This document shows positions 40,697 through 52,645 of a DNA stretch of 64,000 nucleotides, in pieces. How positions within the stretch are numbered: the stretch's first letter is position 1; the number at the start of each line of letters is the position of its first letter. The stretch comes from Incurvaria masculella (taxonomy: Eukaryota > Arthropoda > Insecta > Lepidoptera > Incurvariidae), in the NCBI GenBank assembly GCA_946894095.1, contig OX335657.1:12648001-12712000 (forward strand), given 5' to 3'. The position numbers were made by a program, and so were the translations under genes. The notes beneath the pieces are model-generated. The model saw nothing but the letters and a program-made list of their open reading frames with translations, was not told where the DNA came from and did no database searches.

Positions 40697-43600
40697 TCAT
40701 GTCATGACCAAATATGTTTTCGCTATATCTGGGGAAACATTTGTCGTAGACCCATCATGCGACCACACAAAATAAACGCTCCGACCTGATTTACCTTCCC
40801 TGTCATGTCAAAATTTGTTTTCGTTATATCATGGGAAACACTGGTCGTAGACCATCATGCGACCACTCAAAATAAACGCCCCGACCTGATCTAACTTCCT
40901 GTCATGTCAAAATTTGTTTTCGTTATAGCTTGGGAAACACTGGTCGTAGACCATCATGCGACCACTCAAAATAAACGCCCCGACCTGGTCTAACTGCCTG
41001 TCATGTCAAAATTTGTTTTCGACATATAATGGGAAACACTGGTCGTAGACCCATCATGCGACCACTCAAAATAAACGCCCGGACCTGATCTACCTGTTTG
41101 TCATGTCAAAATTTGTTTTCGTTATAGCTTGGGAAACACTGGTAGTAGACCCATCATGCGACCACTCAAAATAAACGCCCCGACCTGATCTACCTGTCTG
41201 TCATGTCAAAATTAGTTTTCGTTATATCTTGGGAAACACTTGTATTAGACCCATCACGCGACCACTCAAAATAAACGCCCCGACCTGATCTACCTTCCTG
41301 TCATGTCAAAATTGGTTTTCGTTTTATCACGGGAAGCACTGGTCGTAGACCCATCATGCGACCACTCAAAATAAACGCCCCGACCTGATTTAACTTCCTG
41401 TCATTTCAAAATTTGTTTTCGTTATATCATGGGAAACACTGGTCCTAGACCCATCATGCGACCACTTACAGTTAACGCCCCGACCTGATTTGCGTTCCTG
41501 TCATGTCTAAATTTGTTTTCGTTATATCTTGGGAAACACTGGTTGTAGACCCATCATGCGACCACTTAAAGTAAACGTCCCGACCTGATCTACCTGTCTT
41601 TCATTTCAAAATTTGTTTTCGTTATAGCTTGGAAAACACTGGTCGTAGACCATCATGCTACCACTCAAAATAAACGCCCCGACCTGGTCTAACTTCCTGT
41701 CATGTCAAAATTTGTTTTCGACATATAATGGGAAACACTGGTCGTAGACCCATCATGCGACCACTCAAAATAAACGCCCGGACCTGATCTACCTGTCTGT
41801 CATGTCTAAATTTGTTTTCGTTATATCTTGGGAAACACTGGTCGTAGACCCATCATGCGACCACTCAAAATTCACGCCCCGACTTGATCTACCTGTCTGT
41901 CATGTCAAAATTAGTTTTCGTTATATCATGGGAAACACTGGTCGCAGACCCATCATGCGACAACTCAAAATAAACGCCCCGACCTGATCTAACTTCCTGT
42001 CATGTAAAAATTTTTTTTCGTTATATCATGGGAATCACTGGTCGCAGACCCATCATGCGACCACTCAAAATAAACGCCCCGACCTGATCGAACTTCCTGT
42101 CATGTCAAAATTAGTTTTCGTTATATCTTGGGAAACACTGGTCGTAGACCCATGATGGGACCACTCAAAGTAAACGTCCCGACCTGATCTACCTGTCTGT
42201 CATGTCTAAATTAGTTTTCGTTATATCATGGGAAACACTGGTCGCAGACCCATCATGCGACCACTCAAAATAAACGCCCCGACCTGATCTAACTTCCTGT
42301 CATGTCAAAATTTGTTTTCATTATATCATGGGAAACACTGGTCGTAGACCCATCATGCGACCACTCAAAATAAACGCCCCGACCTGATCTACCTGTCTGT
42401 CATGTCAAAATTTGTTTTCGTTATATCATGGGAAACACTGGTTGTAGACCCATGATGCGACCACTCAAATTAAACGTCCCGACCTCTACCCGTCTGTCAT
42501 GTCAAAATTTGTTTTCGTTATATCATGAAAAACACTGGTCGTAGACCCATCAAGCGACCACTCAATATAAACGCCCCGATCTGATCTACCTGTCTGTCAT
42601 GTCAAAATTTGTTTTCGTTATATCATGGGAAACACTGGTCGTAGACCCATCATCCGACCACTCAAAATAAGCGCCCCGACCTAATCTACCTGTCTGTCAT
42701 GTCAAAATTGTTTTTTGTTATATCATGGGAAACACTGGTCTTAGACCCATCATGCGACCACTCCAAATAAACGCCCCGACCAGATCTACCTGTTTGTCAT
42801 GTCAAAATTTGTTTTCGTTATATCATGGGAAACACTGATCGTAAACCCATCAAGCGACCACTCAATATAAACGCCCCGATCTGATCTACCTGTCTGTCAT
42901 GTCAAAATTTGTTTTCGTTATATCATGGGAAACACTGGTCGTAGACCCATCATGCGACCACTCAAAATAAACGCCCCGACCTAATCTACCTGTCTGTCAT
43001 GTCAAAATTGTTTTTTGTTATATCATGGGAAACACTGGTCTTAGACCCATCATGCGACCACTCAAAATAAACGCCCCGACCTGATCTACCTGTTTGGCAT
43101 GTCAAAATTGGTTTTCGTTATATCATGGGAAACACTGATCGTAGACCCATCAAGCGACCACTCAATATAAACGCCCCGATCTGATCTAACTTCTTGTCAT
43201 GTCAAAATTTTTTTTCGTTATATAATGGGAAATACTGGTAGTAAACCCATCATGCGACCACTCAAAATAAACGCCCCGACCTGATCTACCTGTCTGTCAT
43301 GTCAAAATTAGTTTCGTTATATCATGGGAAACACTGGTCGCAGACCCATCATGCGACCACTCAAAATAAACGCCCCGACCTGATCGAACTTCCTGTCATG
43401 TCAAAATTAGTTTTCGTTATATCTTGGGAAACACTGGTCGTAGACCCATGATGCGACCACTCAAAGTAAACGTCCCGACCTGATCTACCTGTCTGTCATG
43501 TCTAAATTAGTTTTCGTTAGATCATGGGAAACACTGGTCGCAGACCCATCATGCGACCACTCAAAATAAACGCCCCGACCTGATCTAACTTCCTGTCATG

Positions 43601-44146
43601 TCAAAAATTTTTTTCGTTATATCATGGGAAATACTGGTAGTAGACCCATCATGCGACCACTCAAAATAAACGCCCCGACCTGATCTACCTCTCTGTCATG
43701 TCAAAATTAGTTTTCGTTATATCTTGGGAAACACTGGTCGTAGACCCATGATGCGACCACTCAAAGTAAACGTCCCGACCTGATCTACCCGTCTGTCATG
43801 TCAAAATTTGTTTTCGTAATATCATGGGAAACACTGGTCGTAGACCCATCATGCGACCACTCAAAATAAACGCCCCGACCTGATCTACCTGTCTGTCATT
43901 TCAAAATTTGTTTTCGTTATATCATGGGAAACACTGGTTGTAGACCCATGATGCGACCACTCAAATTAAACGTCCCGACCTGATCTACCCGTCTGTCATG
44001 TCAAAATTTGTTTTCGTTATATCATGAAAAACACTGGTCGTAGACCCATCAAGCGACCGCTCAATATAAACGCCCCGATCTGATCTACCTGTCTGTCATG
44101 TCAAAATTTGTTTTCGTTATATCATTGGAAACACTGGTCGTAGACT
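40697..44146. repeat. 100-bp satellite array, about 34.5 units
   Basis: The unit starts TGTCATGTCAAAATTTGTTT and continues TCGTTATATCATGGGAAACA, CTGGTCGTAGACCCATCATG, CGACCACTCAAAATAAACGC and CCCGACCTGATCTACC. Starts fall at 40,800, 40,900, 41,000 and so on to 44,095, with only a few one-base shifts. Variant units recur at set distances: AAGCGACCACTCAATATAAA near 42,550, 42,850 and 43,150 (300 bp apart) and again near 44,050. Blocks near 42,044 and 43,332 share several variants in a row. The first unit is diverged and the last is cut at GTCGTAGAC. It is not transcribed by any sign I can see. Confidence 0.95.
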
Positions 44147-44529
44147 AGCGATAGGCGATTGCGAATAAAAACAATCGAATTATTCGATTGTTCCCGTTAT
44201 TCGATTCATTCGAATACAAATCTACATTATTCGATTGTTGCACAGCGCTGCTCTGTGGCGCTACAGCGGAGCGGACGAGCGTCCAAATATTATAAGACAC
44301 TTCGGCGCGGCGCGACCGCGCGACTGACGCGAGTGAACGAGATACAATCGACGAGCGCGCATAGGGTTCCGTTTTCGACATCAACAACGACGAACAACGA
44401 CGACAACGTCGCCAACGTCGAACAAAAGATGTTCAAACGACAAAAGACGCGGCACTCGCTGCCGCGGCAAATAGCAGCTAAATAGAGGATACTGCGTTCC
44501 AGGCGACCACAGAAGAGCAAATTGAACTA
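44147..44529 (+). mobile_element. possible hAT-like 5' end with GC-rich interior
   Basis: It begins TAGCGATAGGCGATTGCGAA, then ATTATTCGATTGTTCCCGTT and further ATTCGA words that can pair, which resembles 5' ends of some insect hAT elements. A plus frame (44159-44485) ends MFKRQKTRHSLPRQIAAK; it is basic and could be the start of a transposase exon, but this is weak. It starts in mid-unit of the satellite, so it either inserted there or marks the array edge. Confidence 0.3.
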
Positions 44530-44821
44530 AAAAAACGGGCCAAGTGCGAGTCGGACTCGCACACGAAGGGTTCCGTACCATCAACACCAAAAATCACGTT
44601 TCTTTTGTATGGGCTAAAATTTCAGCTGCCTACCTATTACGGTTCATGAGATAGAGCCCTGTGACAGACGGACGGACGGACGGACGGACGGACGGACGGA
44701 CGGACGGACGGACGGACGGACGGACGGACGGACGGACGGACGGACGGACGGACGGACGGACGGAGAGCAGAGGCTTAGTAATAGGGTTCCGTTTTCACCC
44801 TTTGGGTACGGAACCCAAAAA
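44530..44821 (+). mobile_element. (GTCY)n MITE with an expanded tract
   Basis: It runs from AAAAACGGGCCAAGTGCGAG to TTTGGGTACGGAACCCAAAA. The tract at 44,667-44,764 is a pure GACG/GACGGACG run of about 24 units. The part between the GTATGG block and the tract is shortened. Confidence 0.9.
44667..44764. repeat. (GACG)n microsatellite, about 24 uninterrupted units
   Basis: The tract is about 98 bases with no interruption, by far the longest of the family in this window; other copies have 20-60 bases with many variants. It encodes a TDGR repeat in one direction, which is a by-product and not a gene. Confidence 0.95.
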
Positions 44822-44905
44822 AGTGTCGACACTACTTGTCACATTCCTTGGAATAAGCGACGTAGGTACCTGCTTAGTACAAAAAAGTAAATTTACTTCA
44901 CTTGT
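44822..44905. repeat. edge of the tRNA-Leu-like SINE family
   Basis: TTGTCACATTCCTTGGAATA-AGCGACGTAGG and CTGCTTAGTACAAAAAAGTA match the outer edge at 724-780 and 29,165-29,213. The tRNA-like part is absent. Confidence 0.55.
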
Positions 44906-45383
44906 GCCGCGGGAGGAAGTTGGCCTTTGTTTCGGCTCTCACTACTAATGAAGAATGACGTAACGACCATCAGGTTTATTGAAAAATAATTCTTTTTTTT
45001 ATCAGTTTACCTATCAATTTGGGAGACAAAAAATTAGATTTTTCTCCGTTTTCATCACTGCGCTACGGGGCGCTATGAACGGCGATATAATGTTGTAAAT
45101 CGCGTGGCGTAATTTTTTGCGCGCTCGTTGTATGGAAATTATTTCTCCATCGTCTCACGTTTATCCTTTTTAAAAGTGTTATTTTACTTTTTATTGTTTT
45201 GTTTTATTTTACGTTTATACTTTTTAAAATTGTTTCTCAGGTAAAAACTTTTACCAAAACCTATTATTATGTAATATTTTTTTATATGTGTAAATCAATT
45301 AAGTATAACCTACGCTATAATTATATACTATACACCATTAACAATAAAAAGTAAAAAAACAGAAAAAAAAGTTTTGTAACCTA
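44906..45383. other. unassigned AT-rich stretch
   Basis: No gene or repeat ends. The right part is T- and A-run rich. Confidence 0.4.
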
Positions 45384-45470
45384 CAGGATTCGAACCGACA
45401 CCCCCATCGAACAATAACTGTAGATAAGACGTCTCACGCGCTACACCAACGAGCTAATGACGATCGATGT
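45384..45470 (-). repeat. tRNA-like pol III unit with T-run (pseudo-tRNA or SINE head)
   Basis: On the minus strand it has TTAGCTCGTTGGTGTAGCGC (A box) and GTCGGTTCGAATCCTG (B box), and within 20 bases downstream a T run (AACTTTTTTTTC) that could stop RNA polymerase III. The distance between the boxes is about 15 bases more than in a normal tRNA. The T-stem has mismatches and no clean anticodon arm forms, so it is not a good tRNA gene. It could be transcribed. Confidence 0.5.
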
Positions 45471-47479
45471 GAAAATAGTAAATCTTTTCATGAAGTAGAG
45501 ATCTCACGAAATGGTGGCTGTTTTCTAGCAGCAATGTTAATAATATGGCGGGTGATCTCGAGCCTTGTGATTGGTTGTATGATCATTGACGACTTGCCGC
45601 GGGATCGATACAACTTTCACGAAGTTCCCGCGACGGCGTATAGGTGTCGCTCTAACAATATCTCATTTCAGTTTTGTCCTAAGATTCACGGCGCCACTGC
45701 CGCTTCGGCGTCTAGCGGAGCGGTGGGGGGGAAATCGGGAATTTGTCTAGCTTCATACGCAGCCTTAACGCAGAAACCGTTTCATATTTATTTTGGAACT
45801 ATGTCCCTAATCGCATTTTTGGCGGTAGGCTAAACGAGAGAAAGTGTCTGAGCGACACTTTTGCTGTCACAGACCAGTCAACCCATATTATTTTAAGGCT
45901 GAAACGATAACACCGATACCTATGGATTTCTCGGCTTATCTTTTTCTTCGTGCATCTCGTGTTTACCTGGACGACTGGTGGTTTTGAAATGTTATTCCGT
46001 CCGATTTTAAAGTGTTTCATAAGGTATGTTTTATTAGGATACATAATATAGCGAACGGAACTTGATTCCTTTTCACCTCTCGTATTTTTATTTAAGTTTG
46101 TTTGGTATCTGACAACTTTGACGGATCGAATAGAGTTGCTTACTCGCCACCTGTCGTGATTCAAAAGCAGTAATGCACCTACAAAGTGTGTTAATCCCCT
46201 CTGCAGCCCACAGTACGTTTTCGCACTTGCCAAACCGCCGCAAGCAGCTGCGAAAGTTTCACGGCACTCTCGCGGCACGTTGGCGAGAGACGCGACAGTT
46301 CCGTGTTAATATTTCAGAAACGCCCCGGGTCCACGCGTCTGGCGGGATTTGTTGTTTGTTTCCGTCCAGGAAGAGATTGCTTGGAGGAAAGGCTGCTTGT
46401 CGATTTGGAAGACACGCCAGGACGAGTTTATTTCAGCTGAGGTAGTAGCGACATCGCGAGCATCATTTCATATTTAATTTATAAGTTTACTGCAGAATTG
46501 TTTTACTCCTCTGCGAGATCTCTCTGTCAGCCTAAAAAAACAGGCTCTAAGGTTATGTATATGTAACGAAATGTGTCATACCTATCAAATAAATAAAATT
46601 AAAAACAAATGATTATAGCTCAAAACGGTATGAAAAGAAAACCTTTTGTCGTCTATAATATATGATATTCCTTAGTTCGTGTGTTCGTAATTCTTGTCCT
46701 GTTTTATTTTTGTTCCTACAGCGTCACCTGAATGGGTCGCGCTATTGTTGAGATCCAGAATTTTTATTTTCCACCCAATTTTTTGTTATCATTTATTTCT
46801 CACAAAAAAATCTCCAATACGAAATGGAACCGAGCGGAGGCGGAAACCTCAGCTATTATAATAAAGAATGGATTTTTTTCTCTCTTGAATTAAGTTTTGT
46901 AAATAAAATAAGTATCTGTCTGATTATGTAGATACATACATTGTTCCACTTTTTCATTAAGGATGGAAAAACTTACCATAGCAAATCTTTATTGATCCCA
47001 GCAACGCTACAATCTTAACTCATACGCGACTGAGTACTTTTTTTCTTTCAATTTTAACGTTAAGGAAAAAACACTGGACTTGCGCACTTCTTTCTGACTT
47101 GTTTCTTTTCATTCGATACGCCACTGGCATGTCCAGCATTAAACAATTTTAAAGGCGGAGTACCCACCTATTATGAAACGCAAATGTCATACATGGATTC
47201 TTTCCGCGTGCTTGCCTACAATGTTATGGAAGGATTGGTTATATGGCTTGGATAAATCTTAATATATGTAATCTAGTTCGTTAGCTTATCACAAGGTACT
47301 TAGCGCTAATGGAGAAGTCATCCACACAATCGCAAATGGCCCTCTAACTGAAATTCCTTTTTTAATTTAAAACGCCATATTATTTTGAGCTATTAAAACT
47401 CTTCAGGAAGACAAGAACTCATTAAACTCGCACTGGGAAAAATAATTGAATTCATTGCCCGCGCGATCATTATCTAAAT
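45471..47479. other. unassigned stretch
   Basis: GC-richer parts at 45,560-45,760 and 46,190-46,440 have open but unrecognisable frames on both strands. At 46,831-46,863 AATGGAACCGAGCGGAGGCG and CCTCAGCTATTATAA may be an old Helitron-like 3' end. No gene recognised. Confidence 0.4.
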
Positions 47480-47740
47480 AGCTTTGAATGTTCGCAGCTG
47501 GAACGCTGGAAATACTGCCACTTCGCTGCAAGATAGCGTTAAGGGGGTGCTATAGGTCATGCGAAATAGCGATTCAATCATTACCATATTGTGAAGATCA
47601 CGGAACGTAAATTTGCTCTCTCCGCCCGCGGCTGGGTGAGCTTTGGACCTCGTGGTGAAACACAAAATAGCTTTTATTAAAATTACGGAATAAATATTCC
47701 TGTAATTTTAGTGATTGAAACTAACTGCTGTTCATATCTT
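47480..47740. repeat. dispersed repeat, unnamed family, copy 1
   Basis: AGGTCATGCGAAATAGCGAT-TCAATCATTACC, GATCACGGAACGTAAATTTG and GACCTCGTGGTGAAACACAA recur in the same order at 48,300-48,660. No coding sense or ends are evident. The part at 47,880-47,960 (TGAAACATCGCCACCGCGCG, GCGTTCGCCAAGTCAGTT) matches 54,670-54,730 and may be the 5' side of the same family. Confidence 0.6.
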
Positions 47741-48299
47741 AACTGATAGGCACAAATTTGCTTAAAATTTTTTTTGAAGAAATAAGTTGTGTTCTTTTGA
47801 CTCAAAACATGTTCCAAAGTTATTTCCCCCTTCTAATTAATGAACGTTTTCGTTTTTATTGTTAATTTGTCACGGTCGAAAAGAGACGGCTGAAACATCG
47901 CCACCGCGCGCGAATTTGCTCTAAAAATGCGTTCGCCAAGTCAGTTTTTTGTCAATCTCTAAATAATCCAATACATCTACATATATGCATCCAATGCTGT
48001 TTCTTTACCATTGCTATTTATATATACATATATTTATATACACCCTACAAAATATTTATATATATCTATTAACTATTATTTAACCTTTATTTTATTATTA
48101 AGAACATGTAAAGTCTATACACCACTGTTACTAAACGCAAATAGACTTCCTGGAAAACGGGCAGAAGCCTTATCTAGGAGCTATAAATGGACATAAAAGC
48201 TGACATCGCAACCACAAGTCTTAAACCATTGTTTTCAGGACCCACTGACATGCTGTAGAATCTCACTATTAATAACTTTACTAACTAATAAATTTAAAA

Positions 48300-48660
48300 A
48301 AATAAAATAAAAAAGTTCCCACCCACACAAACAATACGTCCGCGACTATGTTTGCATGTGGCATGTACGTTTAAGTTGGGTTTGCAATTTTTAAAAATTG
48401 GAGACAGCGATACTTCCACTTTGTTGCAACAGGTGCTATTGTTGCTATAGGTCATACTAAATAGCGATTCAATCATTACCACGGTAGTGTATATTTTCTT
48501 TGATACTGGGAAGACCACGGAACGTACATTTGATCCACCCGCTCGCGGCCAGGCGGGCTTTGGGCCTCGTGGTTAAACACAAAGCCCTGAATAAAATTGC
48601 GGATAATAACATGTTGTTAGGTTATTTTAGTAATTCAAAATAACTTTTATTTATATCTTT
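48300..48660. repeat. dispersed repeat, unnamed family, copy 2
   Basis: It contains TTTTAAAAATTGGAGACAGC and GATACTTCCACTTTGTTGCA, then AGGTCATACTAAATAGCGAT, GACCACGGAACGTACATTTG and GGCCTCGTGGTTAAACACAA. The first of these also matches the piece at 54,778-54,800 (CTCAAAATTGGAGACAACGG). This is the longest copy. Confidence 0.62.
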
Positions 48661-48714
48661 ACTTCAACGCGATTGCGTTATTTCGAGCGGGTCGTAGCCA
48701 AAGAATATATACAC

Positions 48715-48980
48715 CGTCGTAGACTAGTGACGCGGGGACTTGCCTAGGGTTTAAATCCTCGCCCCGTTCATGCACCACTATCCATGGTACCATCGGATTG
48801 GATGAAAAGATGGTCGAAGCGGCAATGAAAAATTGTCCGTGTTTTCCATCCAGTTCAATGTAGCCGTGCTCATAAAGCTGGTATACCACCTAAATCCTTC
48901 GGGAATGTGGTTTATTGGGCTAATATCATAACGGTAGTTGTGGGGCATTAGCCATCCATGTTAGGTTGCATAAAAAAAAG
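48715..48980 (+). mobile_element. tRNA-headed SINE, second copy
   Basis: Head: GTAGACTAGTGACGCGGGGA (A box) and TAGGGTTTAAATCCTCGCCC-CG (B box), with the inter-box distance shortened by deletion. It then has ATGGTACCATCGGATTGGAT, GGTCGAAGCGGCAATGAAAA, TCCATCCAGTTCAATGTAGC and the end GCATTAGCCATCCATGTTAG-GTTGCATAAAAAAAA. Confidence 0.8.
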
Positions 48981-49545
48981 TGAAGAAACTTCAAAAAATG
49001 GACACCTACATTTTTGCAAAAAATAGAACACGTCGAATAACCCGTTACTGAGTGCAAAATCCAACAGACATACTTTCGTAAATTAATATTAGTGGGATTA
49101 CCTGAATTGTTAAGAAAATCCACAACTTTTTTTTTTTAAAAAATAAATTCAGGATACTAATTTATTAAATAAATACAGTGTAGAAAAAATAAATTACACT
49201 TGTTTTCATGAGTGACTTACAGATGGCATGCATGCAATACCATAAATAAATAAGAAACATTTATCGGCCACTGTGCATCACACACGCTAGAAGTTCTATA
49301 GGTAACTTAACAATAAGATAAATAAGTACCTTTGGGTGAGCAGGGCCACCTAAACTGGCCTAACGGCTGTACCATAGGTGGCATGGAGAACTTTCTAATG
49401 GAGTTGTTGAATGTTAAAATATTCCAGGAGAGACTACAAAAGAATTCGTAGCAAAAACATAATTGAATCCCAAAGCATAGATGCTCTAACCGCGATGGGC
49501 TATGGAGTTAGTCAATAAAATCGTCGGCGATGGTGAATGACACTT
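48981..49545. other. unassigned stretch
   Basis: AT-rich; no recognised gene. Confidence 0.4.
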
Positions 49546-49824
49546 AGGCTGAGATAAATAGTCGTAACAGAAACTATGACTAACGAAAAGTAGTACTTTG
49601 TGACGTCACTTTGACACATTTTGTATGGACGAAATCTCAAAGTGATGCAAATTGACGTCACAAAGTACTACTTTTCGTTAGTCTTAGTTTCTGTTACGAC
49701 TACTTATCTCAGCCTAAGGCTGTATTACAATGAGATTTCGTCCATATAAAATGTTTCAAAATGACGTCACCAAGTAGTACTTTTCGTTAGTCTTACTTTC
49801 TGTTACGACTATTTATCTCAGCCT
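49546..49824. mobile_element. three-armed foldback element
   Basis: Arm 1 (49,546-49,607): AGGCTGAGATAAATAGTCGT-AACAGAAACTATGACTAACG and on to TTGTGACGTCA. Arm 2 (49,653-49,715) is its inverse and ends ACTACTTATCTCAGCCT. Arm 3 (about 49,725-49,824) is again the inverse of the first 100 bases, including the loop word GAGATTTCGTCCATATAAAA. One complete foldback is thus followed by an inverted half copy. Each arm holds a TGACGTCA-type palindrome. Confidence 0.82.
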
Positions 49825-52130
49825 GAGTACCAAACATGAAATAGATCTTTTACGTCTACCGACACAATACTATGCTCTACTTTTCTCGATAACAAATAAA
49901 ATAATGTCTCTTGCCATTGTTTGCGTCCCCCTTACCGCATGAAAAGTGCGAAAATGAATATGAAAATGGGCAGTCCCGAAAGTGAATTACTGAGGGAATT
50001 CCGTCCGACAGATCAACTTTCTAATGGAGTTTTTCCTCGGGTTTTCTCGCGCGTTTTTGGCTTGAACGGGATCTTATTTGACTTGGGGGCGTTCTTTTAA
50101 CTTATTATTAACATTATTATCTCTCCTCCTTTGTCTTCGACGCGTCAGGTATTTTTGACGGACCCTTTTTACTGGTATGAGTTAAACAGTTAAGCATTCT
50201 CTGATCTTAAGTTTTACGGCGCAGAAAAGTTTGGAAGGCAGTCTCACCTGAAATAATAAAAAAGTTTGTTTTGCGAGTGTTAAAAAAATATAAAAGAAGA
50301 ACACACTTTCGGACATAGCCTGAAGCATTTTGGGATATCAAACATTTCTCGTATTGTATTAGGTTTCTCGGAAACGGCTCCAACGATTTGAATAACATTT
50401 TCGCCTTTCGATATTGTTTTATTTGCCAATTTTATCTAGATAGGTGCTCCCTGGCAAAATATTACGATAATAAATTAATGAAATAAAAAACGCGTCTCGT
50501 AGAACATTGAGGTACCATACATGTGGCGCTCCGGTATGCAAATCAATAACATATGGTACTGCTGGCTACTTGTGGGCCGAAATATTCATGCATGGATATT
50601 TACTACTAGCAACAGATTGCGCTAGATACAGTACATAAACTCGAAACGAACGCAAATCGATCGGAAGCAATTATTTGAGTGCATCAACAGGCTTTTTCTT
50701 TTGTATGCGACTGCGCAGGGTTATGTTTTTTAAATAATACCTCTACAGGAAAAGATATTCTATCTTTTAAGCTTTAACTTTAAAACACATCCCTATAGTT
50801 TGAGTCTTGGCGCGTATTTTTCAATGTATCATGCTCGTATCTTTTTATTTCTCTGAACGGCCGCGAAGTGCGGAAATTTGAATATTTTAATGAAATATAT
50901 TCATCCGACGTTTAAGAAGATACGGATTAGGGAATTGCTTAGGTAAATGTGAGATATCAAAAGTAAAGGTACATGTGCACGTGTTTTGACATCTTATCGT
51001 TTTTTAATACGACGTTTTTATTAAAAGTATATGCTACATATCTTTAGGTACATTGAAAATAACACTTTTAGCATAAAAAATACTCTTTTTAGCATATATA
51101 AATGTGTTATTACGTTAAAATAATATTTGAAATACGTTTTTTTTAACAGCGCCATCTAATAAGTAAAGCGTCTAATCGCTGATTACCCACAACAAAACCA
51201 TTAAACCTGAAATTGTGAAAATGTTTCGCCGCAACCACTGTAACTATTATTTAATATTTATAATTAATTCGTGGCCCAAAGTGCAATTCTTTTTGCGTTC
51301 TGTGCACAAAAACTTTTTATAGGTTGGAACACCCTTAATGCTCGATATGTGCGATACAGATACATACAGGTTAAGTTAGCTAGTTCATCTAAGAACCAAC
51401 CTGTTATATAGAGTTTATATTATAATAATATTATATTAGAAAGCGCAAATACATATATGATGGTAGAAATAAGATATCTCGGTGTGCATTGATTCCTATG
51501 AAAAAATAAGTCAATAATTATAGTGTCAAAATGTTAAGTATTTTATTTAATGTTTTTACCGTTTTAAGTGCGGTAAGTATGGTTGCAAAAAAAAAAATCT
51601 GACAACAATATCATACAACCGTAAAGAGTATGAAAGGCTGGGCGTTTGAAAACTGCAAAATTCCCGCGAAAAGGCCTTTGCCTAGTTCCAGAGTACCTGT
51701 TTTATTCCAAAATGCTTGTTCTAGCTACACTATCGCGGTAGAGTCGGAAGTGAAGCGGCTAGACGCATAAATTAACCTGAACTTCTCTTTGCCGGGAAAC
51801 GTTTTTCACGCGCTGCAAAAAATCTCTAAAAAAACCTTTGCTTGCAACAATGTTGCCCTAAGGCCGTTATAGAGCCGATTCCGTTCAGTTTAATAAGGAC
51901 GTCAGTAAAAAAACATTTAATTATATTTAAAAAAAAACACAACGAATTTCGATAATCAAAAAAGTTAAATATGTACATTGACGGTGATGATGGTGCTCTG
52001 TTTTCTCAAATTTGACAACGATTCATAGACTTTCATTTCAATAATTGAACACAGAAAATGAGCTTCAAATATATACCGTTATAGGTTTCAAATATTTTTC
52101 AAAAATAATAAAATATGGTTTCACTTACGC
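49825..52130. other. unassigned stretch
   Basis: No gene recognised in about 2.3 kb. Notable points are only a GCGCCATCT at 51,148, A/T-rich runs, and no recognised repeat ends. Confidence 0.4.
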
Positions 52131-52362
52131 CCTTATGGAACTGAAGGTAGGGTTAAGTCCACCCAGATTAGTACTACCGTATTGAATGGATCTATCGTTG
52201 AAGCGGCAATGAAAGAGTGTCCGTGTTTTCCATCCAGTTCGGTGCAGCCGTGCTCATGAAGGGAAGGTCCTGGCATGTCACCTGATTCCTTCCGAAATGT
52301 GGTGTATTGGGCTAATAGCATTACGGTGGTGCGTCGTATTAACCATCTATGTCAGGTGGCTT
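52131..52362 (+). mobile_element. SINE tail, headless
   Basis: GAAGCGGCAATGAAAGAGTG, TCCATCCAGTTCGGTGCAGC, CTCATGAAGGGAAGGTCCTG and AACCATCTATGTCAGGTGGC. The 'GAGCACGG/TGCTCATGAAGGG' variant ties it to the tRNA-headed group. Confidence 0.75.
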
Positions 52363-52364
52363 AA

Positions 52365-52645
52365 CATAATGTTTAATCGACCGTAAGGCAAGGACACTTG
52401 AAGAAAAGGGCACATTGTTGAAAGAAATACTTGATGAGTATACTGCAAGGCTGGACTTGAACCAGCAACCATAACTTTCGCGGGAATTCCGTGTACCAAT
52501 TCCCAAACCCGCTCTATACCCATAATTTTGAATTCTCCTACAATCAATGCCTTCTACTAACCCAGTGTTTAACATCAAACATACATATACATAAAACAAG
52601 ATTTAACGGTTTACTTGCGTTGCGAACATTGACTGCTTCGTAACA
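52365..52645 (-). mobile_element. tRNA-Leu-like SINE family copy
   Basis: It starts ATAATGTTTAATCGACCGTA-AGGCAAGGACAC two bases beyond the SINE tail. The B-box side CAAGGCTGGACTTGAACCAG and GTGTACCAATTCCCAAACCC (decayed A box) follow, then AATGCCTTCTACTAACCCAG. The right part matches the 30,134 copy to about 52,645. Confidence 0.68.

Noticed and set aside
40697..44146. CRISPR-like array
   Set aside because: The units are contiguous 100-bp repeats with no unique spacers, and the window is eukaryotic.
40697..44146. CENP-B-box-like word in the satellite (TTCGTTATATCATGGGA)
   Set aside because: The CGGG part is absent or shifted by one base in nearly all units; it does not satisfy the NTTCGNNNNANNCGGGN core.
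44661..44948. Protein of TDGR repeats on both strands
   Set aside because: It is a translation of the GACG microsatellite inside a non-coding MITE.
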